From positions 126,540 to 190,539 of the forward strand of contig NZ_JASNWF010000013.1 of assembly GCF_030283205.1 (NCBI RefSeq): DNA of 64,000 bases, written 5' to 3'. How positions within the stretch are numbered: position 1 is the first letter of the stretch; every line of letters starts with the position of its first letter. The position numbers were made by a program, and so were the translations under genes. This DNA comes from Actinomadura opuntiae (GTDB lineage Bacteria > Actinomycetota > Actinomycetes > Streptosporangiales > Streptosporangiaceae). The notes beneath the pieces were generated by a model. It ran no database searches, was not told where the DNA came from, and saw only the letters and a program-made list of their open reading frames with translations. Positions 57,974-64,000 of the stretch are shown piece by piece.

Positions 57974-60103
57974 TCAGCGCGCCGGCGCGGGCTCCCGCTC
58001 GCGTCCGGCGTCCGCCGGCTCGGCGCCGTGCAGGTCGATCTCCGGCAGCACGCGGGCGAGCGGCTTCGGCAGCCACCAGTTCGCCCGTCCGAGCAGCGCC
58101 ATCGCGGCGGGCACCAGCACGAGCCGCACGACCGTCGCGTCCAGCGCGACCGCGACCGCGAGGCCCACCCCCATCTGCTTGATGACCAGGCCGGGGTCGG
58201 CGGCGAAGCCGAGGAAGACCGCGACCATGATCAGCGCGGCGCTGCTGATCACCCGGCCCGTGGCGGCCAGCCCGGACGACACCGAGCCGCGCGCGTCGCC
58301 GTGCCGCAGCCACTCCTCCCGGACCCGCGACAGCAGGAACACCTCGTAGTCCATCGACACCCCGAACAGCACCGCGAACATCGGCAGCAGGATCAGCGAC
58401 GACACCGGCACGCCGTGCGGCAGCCCGAGCGGCCCCGCTCCCCAGCCCCACTGGAACACCGCCGTCAGCACCCCGTAGGCGGCGCCGATCGACAGCAGGT
58501 TCATCGCGGCGGCCTTCAGCGGCGCGACCAGCGACCGGAAGACGATCATCAGCATCACGAACGAGGTGGCGACGACCGCCCCGATCATCGGCCAGAGCCG
58601 GTCCGACAGCGAGCGCGACAGGTCCACGTACGCAGCGGTGAGCCCGGTGATCTCCGCGCCGGGCGGCAGGTCGCGGCCGCGGATCCGGTCGACGACGGCC
58701 GGCGCCCGCTCGTCCTGCGGCCCGTACTTCGGCGTGGCCACGAGGACGGCGGCGTCACGGCCCGGGGACAGCAGCGGCGGCGACACGCTCACCACCCCGT
58801 CGGTGCGGGCGATCCGCTCCCGCAGGGCGGGCAGCGTGCTCGCGTCGGCCTTCCGCAGGTCGACGGCGACGATCAGCGGGCCGTTGGCGCCGTCGCCGAA
58901 CCCCTCGGCGACCAGGTCGTACGCCCGCCGGACGGTGTTGGACTCCGGCTCGCTGCTGGCGTCGCTCGGCCACGTGCGCATCCCGAGCGCGGGCGCCGCC
59001 AGCGTGATCATCAGGACGAGCCCGGCCAGCAGCCACGCCCACGGGCGGCGCCCGACATGCTCGGCCCAGCGCCGCACCCGCGGCGAGTCCGCGTGGATCG
59101 TCGCCCCGGGGGCCCGGTCGCGGCGGCGCAGCACCCGGCGTCCGGCCAGGCCCAGCACCGCGGGCAGCAGCGTGACGGCGCTCGCGACCGTGGCCGCCAC
59201 GACGAGCCCGGTCGCGAACCCCATCGTCATGTAGACCGGGTTCCGCGACAGCACCAGCCCGCACAGCGCCAGCAGCACCGTGAACCCGGCGAAGATCACC
59301 GACTGGCCGGCGGTCGCGATCGCGCGTCCCGCCGCCTCGGGCACGTCCAGGCCCTCGGCCAGCCCCTCCCGGTGCCGGGTGAGGATGAACAGCGCGTAGT
59401 CGATCCCGACGCCCAGCCCCACCATGACCGCCAGCGTGGGCGCGGTCGTCGACACGTCGGTGAACGCGGCGAGCAGCGTGACCCCGGACACGCCGGCCCC
59501 GAGCCCGGCCAGCGCGACCACGAGCGGCAGCCCGGCCGCCACCACCGACCCGAACGCCAGGAACAGGACCACCAGCGCGGCCACGACCCCGACTCCTTCG
59601 GCGACGCCGCCCGGCGCGGTCACGTTCTCGGGCACCTGGCCGCCGAACTCCACCTGGTAGCCGGCGGCGTCGAGGTTCCGCGTCGCCGACTTCAGCCGGT
59701 CGACGCTCTCCTTCGGTGCCAGTTCGGTGACCTGCACCGAGTACCGGACGGTGAGCAGCGCGGTCCGCCCGTCCGGGCTCGGCTGCGCCGGATCCACCGC
59801 GCTGACATGCGGGAGCGTGCGCAGCCGCGCCCCCGCGACGGCCAGCGCCGCCCCGTCGACGCGGCCCGACTTCGCGTGCACCACGACCCGCGCGTCCGCG
59901 CCCGACAACGCGGGGAACCGCTCCTCCAGCAGGTCCCTCGCCTTCTGCGACCCGCTTCCGGACTGCGTGTAGTCATCGTGCAGCGCGCCCCCGGCGACGC
60001 CCGCAAGACCGGCCAGCGCGCCGACGAGGACCAGCCAGACGACGATGGACCGCCACGGCCGCAAGGCCGCTGCCTTGCCGAGGCGGTAGAGCAGGCGTGA
60101 CAT
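57974..60103 (-). CDS. MMPL-family RND transporter
   Basis: 709 residues from the ATG at 60103 behind GGGGGAGGGCC. Two halves of about six helices each are separated by extracytoplasmic loops (about 40-170 and 385-520). Typical MMPL motifs are VMVGLGVGIDYALFILTRHR in the first half and FAVLFGVSMDYEVFLLSRVR in the second, carrying the Asp-Tyr pairs of the proton relay. Related proteins export lipids, siderophores or drugs. The neighbouring AfsR-type regulator suggests possible control, but the cargo is unknown. It is divergent from the deaminase-fold gene. Confidence 0.92.
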   Translation of the reverse strand: MSRLLYRLGKAAALRPWRSIVVWLVLVGALAGLAGVAGGALHDDYTQSGSGSQKARDLLEERFPALSGADARVVVHAKSGRVDGAALAVAGARLRTLPHVSAVDPAQPSPDGRTALLTVRYSVQVTELAPKESVDRLKSATRNLDAAGYQVEFGGQVPENVTAPGGVAEGVGVVAALVVLFLAFGSVVAAGLPLVVALAGLGAGVSGVTLLAAFTDVSTTAPTLAVMVGLGVGIDYALFILTRHREGLAEGLDVPEAAGRAIATAGQSVIFAGFTVLLALCGLVLSRNPVYMTMGFATGLVVAATVASAVTLLPAVLGLAGRRVLRRRDRAPGATIHADSPRVRRWAEHVGRRPWAWLLAGLVLMITLAAPALGMRTWPSDASSEPESNTVRRAYDLVAEGFGDGANGPLIVAVDLRKADASTLPALRERIARTDGVVSVSPPLLSPGRDAAVLVATPKYGPQDERAPAVVDRIRGRDLPPGAEITGLTAAYVDLSRSLSDRLWPMIGAVVATSFVMLMIVFRSLVAPLKAAAMNLLSIGAAYGVLTAVFQWGWGAGPLGLPHGVPVSSLILLPMFAVLFGVSMDYEVFLLSRVREEWLRHGDARGSVSSGLAATGRVISSAALIMVAVFLGFAADPGLVIKQMGVGLAVAVALDATVVRLVLVPAAMALLGRANWWLPKPLARVLPEIDLHGAEPADAGREREPAPAR

Positions 60104-60211
60104 GGCCCTCCCCCAGAACGGTGTGATCCGACACCGCCCAGGGTCGTCCGCCCCGCTTGCCGCCCGGTTGCCGGTGACTTGCGGCCGCCGGCAAGGCCGT
60201 ACGCTGGGCTC

Positions 60212-60544
60212 GTGAGCGAGCTGAACGCCGAGGACGCGAAGATCATCACCCTGGCCCGGTCGGCGCGGGCGCGCACGGGCGCCGCCGAGGGCGCCGCCGT
60301 CCGCGACGAGACGGGCCGCACCTACTCCGCCACGAGCGTGGACCTGCCGTCGCTGAAGCTGTCGGCCCTCAAGGTCGCCGTCGCGATGGCCGTCTCCAGC
60401 GGCGCCGAGGACCTCGAGGCCGCCGCCGTCGTCACCGCCGCCGAGACCGCCGACCCCGCCGACATCAGCGCCGTCCGCGACCTGGGCCCCAAGGCCCCCA
60501 TCCTCGTAGCCGCCCCCACCGGCGACCTCCGCACAACCGTCTGA
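60212..60544 (+). CDS. Cytidine-deaminase-fold protein lacking catalytic residues
   Basis: 110 residues from a GTG at 60212. The beta-alpha pattern (IITLARSARARTGAAEGAAV, then RDETGRTYSATSVDLPSLKL, SALKVAVAMAVSSGAEDLEA and AAVVTAAE) follows cytidine deaminases. The zinc and catalytic motifs are missing: where active enzymes have a CAE and a PCxxC, this protein has LSALKVA and DPADISAVRDLG. It contains no cysteine at all. Proteins of this kind near era are often labelled cytidine deaminase; Rv2365c in M. tuberculosis occupies the corresponding place. An enzymatic role is therefore unlikely and a binding role possible. Confidence 0.72.
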   Translation: MSELNAEDAKIITLARSARARTGAAEGAAVRDETGRTYSATSVDLPSLKLSALKVAVAMAVSSGAEDLEAAAVVTAAETADPADISAVRDLGPKAPILVAAPTGDLRTTV

Positions 60545-60590
60545 CCCCCGGCCCGGCAGCTCGAACCTCAGCCGCCCGTTGACGGGGGTT

Positions 60591-60609
60591 CCAGGGGGTC
60601 GCCCCCTGG
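60591..60609. terminator. Hairpin between the deaminase-fold and CNNM genes (repeat shared with leuA 3' end)
   Basis: CCAGGGGG (60591-60598) and CCCCCTGG (60602-60609) pair around TCG, followed by GAAAACACAA. The preceding 19 bases are identical to those at the leuA terminator. It lies between convergent genes. Confidence 0.65.
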
Positions 60610-60628
60610 GAAAACACAACCCCCTGGG

Positions 60629-61915
60629 TCAGCCCAACCGGCGGACTAGAACCGTGCCGATGCGGTTGCGGCGGCCGGCTATGGTCTCGGCCTTGAGGGA
60701 CAGGACGGGGGTCTCGCCTTCGGCGGGGCCGACCTCGGCGGTGGAGCCCTCGATCGGGACGCGGCCGAGGGCGTGCGCGAGCAGGCCGCCGACCGTCTCG
60801 ACCTCCTCGGCGTCCAGTTCGACGTCGAACAGCTCGGCGAGGTCCTCCACCGGAAGGCGGGCGGTGACGCGGGCGGCGCCGTCGTCGAGCCAGGTCACCG
60901 GCGGGATCTCCACGTCGTACTCGTCGGTGATCTCGCCGACGATCTCCTCGAGGATGTCCTCGATGGTGACCAGGCCGGCGGTGCCGCCGTACTCGTCGAT
61001 GACGACCGCGAGGTGGATCTGGCGGGCCTGCATCTCGCGGAGCAGCTCGTCGATCGGCTTGCTGTCGGGGACGTAGGTCGCGTCCCGCATGACCGAGCCG
61101 ACCGTCTCGACGGTCTCCCGGCCGGGGTTCTCCTGGCTGCGGCGGACGACGTCCTTGAGGTAGGCGATGCCGACGACGTCGTCCTCGTTCTCGCCGACGA
61201 CCGGGATGCGGGAGAAGCCGCTGCGCAGCGCCAGCGACATGGCCTGCCGAAGCGTCTTGCCGCGCTCGATGAACACGATGTCGGTGCGCGGCACCATCAC
61301 CTCGCGGACGAGGGTGTCGCCCAGCTCGAACACCGAGTGGATCATCTGCCGCTCGTCCGGCTCGATCAGGCTGCGCTGCTCGGCGAGGTCGACCAGGTCG
61401 CGCAGCTCGGCCTCGGACGCGAAGGGTCCCTCGCGGAACCCGCGGCCCGGGGTGAGGGCGTTGCCGAGCGCGATCAGCAGCCGGGGCAGCGGCCCGAGCA
61501 CCCGGGTGATCGGGTGGATCACCGCGGCGCCGGCCAGCGCGATCCGGCCGGCGTGCTGGATGCCGAGGGTGCGCGGCCCCACCCCGATGACGACGTAGCT
61601 GACCACGATCATGACCGCGGCGGCGACGACGTAGGCGCGCCACGTCTCGTCCAGCCACGAGATGCACAGGTCCGCGACGATCACCGTGGCGACCAGCTCG
61701 CAGCCGATCCGCAGCAGCAGGACCATGTTGACGTAGCGGGCCGGGTCGGCGACGACCTCGGCGAGCTTGCCGGCGCCGCGCCGGTTCTCCCGGACGAGTT
61801 CCTCGACGGTGACCCGGGAGACCCGGGCGAGCGCGGTCTCGGCGCCGGCCAGCAGGCCCGCCATCAGGACCAGGCCCACCGCCAGGGCGGACAGCCACCC
61901 CTGCGCGGTGCTCAT
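60629..61915 (-). CDS. CNNM/CorC-family membrane protein with CBS domains
   Basis: 428 residues from an ATG that overlaps the ybeY stop (ATGA). An N-terminal DUF21/CNNM membrane domain (about 1-180; LSALAVGLVLMAGLLAGAET) is followed by a CBS pair (about 210-330; VREVMVPRTDIVFIERGKTL and IHLAVVIDEYGGTAGLVTIE) and a C-terminal CorC/HlyC transporter-associated domain (TARLPVEDLAELFDVELDAE). Such proteins are linked to magnesium or cobalt efflux. Position next to ybeY, phoH and era is conserved in actinobacteria (Rv2366c). Confidence 0.94.
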   Translation of the reverse strand: MSTAQGWLSALAVGLVLMAGLLAGAETALARVSRVTVEELVRENRRGAGKLAEVVADPARYVNMVLLLRIGCELVATVIVADLCISWLDETWRAYVVAAAVMIVVSYVVIGVGPRTLGIQHAGRIALAGAAVIHPITRVLGPLPRLLIALGNALTPGRGFREGPFASEAELRDLVDLAEQRSLIEPDERQMIHSVFELGDTLVREVMVPRTDIVFIERGKTLRQAMSLALRSGFSRIPVVGENEDDVVGIAYLKDVVRRSQENPGRETVETVGSVMRDATYVPDSKPIDELLREMQARQIHLAVVIDEYGGTAGLVTIEDILEEIVGEITDEYDVEIPPVTWLDDGAARVTARLPVEDLAELFDVELDAEEVETVGGLLAHALGRVPIEGSTAEVGPAEGETPVLSLKAETIAGRRNRIGTVLVRRLG

Positions 61916-62387
61916 CAGCGGCCGCGTTCCCCCCGCCAGGAGGCGAGCAGCCCGGCCTGCAGGCCGAACATCTCCTTGTGCTCCTCGGGCTCCGCGTGGT
62001 CGTAGCCGAGCAGGTGCAGGATGCCGTGCGCGGTCAGCAGCTCCAGCTCGGCCGCGGTGCCGTGCCCGGCCTCCTTCGCCTGCCGCTCGGCCACCGGCGG
62101 GCACAGCACGACGTCCCCGAGCAGGCCCGGGTCGGTCTCGCCGTCCTCGTCGGCGCCGCCGGACATGTGGCCGGGGCGCAGCTCGTCCATCGGGAACGAC
62201 AGCACGTCGGTGGGGCCGGGCTCGTCCATCCACTTCTCGTGCAGCTCGGTCATCGCGTCCTCGTCGACGAGCAGGATCGACAGCTCGGCGAGGGGGTGCA
62301 CGCGCATCCCGTCCAGGACGTGGCGGGCGAGGCCGGCGAGGTTCTCCTCGTCGACCTCGACGCCGGACTCGTTCAGCACCTCGATGC

Positions 62388-62391
<4 letters not shown>
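61915..62391 (-). CDS. ybeY: Endoribonuclease YbeY
   Basis: 158 residues; its start overlaps the phoH stop and its stop overlaps the CNNM start. The zinc motif HGILHLLGYDH (three His) is intact, preceded by EKWMDEPGPTDVLSFPMDEL and LLGDVVLCP, both family signatures. It takes part in 16S rRNA 3' maturation and ribosome quality control. Full length and unremarkable. Confidence 0.96.
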
Positions 62392-63467
<1,076 letters not shown>

Positions 63468-63657
63468 CAGCCGGGCCTTGCGGCCTCTCCGACCTGCCTT
63501 CTGTTCGCTCCGGGTGTCCAGGGTTGCGTTTCCATGGTACTGGGACCCCCCGACGGAACGCCGCCGCTTTTGCGCGCGCCCGCCGCGGCGCCCGCGGGAC
63601 CGGCGCGGGCCGGCCGGACCTCGGTCGGTCGGCCCGGCCGGGCGGCCGGGCGGGCGG

Positions 63658-64000
63658 TCAGCCGGGCGGCCAGTTCAGGCCACGCCCGCCGAGCACGTGC
63701 GCGTGCACGTGGAAGACGGTCTGGCCGGCCTGGGCGCCGGTGTTGAAGACGATCCGGTAGCCGGTGCCGTCGATCCCCTCGTCCACCGCGACCCGGTGCG
63801 CCTCGCCGAGCACCTCGGCCAGCAGCGCCGGGTCGGCGGCGGCCAGCTCGGCGGCCGTGGGGTGGTGGTCCTTGGGGATGACCAGCACGTGCGTGGGCGC
63901 CTGCGGGTTGATGTCGCGGAACGCCAGCACGCGCGCGGAGTCCCGGACGACCTTGGCGGGCACGTCCCCGGAAACGATCTTGCAGAACAGGCAGTCGGTC
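63658..64000 (-). CDS. HIT-family (histidine triad) protein, 5' end beyond the window
   Basis: The frame runs leftwards from the window edge to a stop at 63658, giving about 114 residues; the start codon, only a few residues further on, is missing. TDCLFCKIVSGDVPAKVVRD is the usual HIT N-terminus with its CxxC, followed by VLAFRDINPQAPTHVLVIPK and the catalytic triad FHVHAHVLGGRGLNWPPG. It would be a nucleotide-binding hydrolase (HINT-type) acting on adenosine phosphoramidates. It precedes phoH on the same strand; the 190 bp between them show nothing distinctive. Confidence 0.93.
   Translation of the reverse strand, partial: TDCLFCKIVSGDVPAKVVRDSARVLAFRDINPQAPTHVLVIPKDHHPTAAELAAADPALLAEVLGEAHRVAVDEGIDGTGYRIVFNTGAQAGQTVFHVHAHVLGGRGLNWPPG

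Overview
The window is very GC-rich chromosomal DNA with dense genes, many GTG/TTG starts, four-base start/stop overlaps and short intergenic gaps. Protein types (mycobacterial-type F420-dependent oxidoreductase, SigJ-like sigma factor, GH15 trehalase-like enzyme, AfsR/SARP regulator, fused SecDF, DUF222/HNH protein) point to a filamentous actinomycete, most likely Streptosporangiales/Thermomonosporaceae (Actinomadura-like); the genus is an inference. A housekeeping backbone (dgt, glyS, zur, uppS, recO, era, a deaminase-fold protein, CNNM, ybeY, phoH) follows the same general order as the M. tuberculosis Rv2344c-Rv2368c region, with accessory genes inserted between.

Layout. 1-1.75 kb: MocR/GntR regulator (cut by the edge), a DinB-fold mycothiol-dependent-type protein, an ABM-like protein and a MerR regulator. 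1.75-5.9 kb: a foreign-looking island with little coding sequence, holding one DUF222/HNH endonuclease between two inverted copies of a ~170 bp MITE-like palindrome, plus a frameshifted histidine phosphatase. The island separates the MerR gene from an F420-dependent oxidoreductase whose promoter carries almost the same MerR box. 6-14.6 kb: small redox enzymes, PEP-mutase-like protein, SigJ-like sigma factor, GtrA and MFS membrane proteins, an FAD reductase, dgt and a YdcF protein. 14.7-19.7 kb: pyruvate phosphate dikinase and a divergent GH15 enzyme around a DasR-like operator. 19.7-28.4 kb: 5'-nucleotidase, three tandem translationally coupled septum-formation-domain paralogs, a SecDF fusion and a secreted protein. 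28.5-39.2 kb: glyS, a DUF1906 secreted protein, a Zur-boxed znuACB-zur operon, OsmC, uppS-recO, and a protealysin-like M4 protease with an emfourin-like inhibitor.

39.3-49.0 kb is a same-strand carbohydrate locus: LacI regulator, ABC binding protein and two permeases, an intracellular GH13 glucosidase, and a large secreted GH87 alpha-1,3-glucanase. Together they predict breakdown and import of alpha-1,3-glucan (fungal wall or bacterial mutan). 49-51 kb: leuA, preceded by an unannotated leader peptide with four consecutive Leu codons and a stem suited to attenuation. 51.2-64 kb: ddaH with a TerB-like protein, era, an AfsR-type regulator, an MMPL transporter, a deaminase-fold protein without catalytic residues, CNNM-ybeY-phoH (overlapping), and a HIT protein cut by the right edge.

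Most convergent gene pairs are separated by perfect GC-rich hairpins without a U tract, as is usual for high-GC actinobacterial terminators. I saw no tRNA, rRNA, CRISPR array or replication origin.
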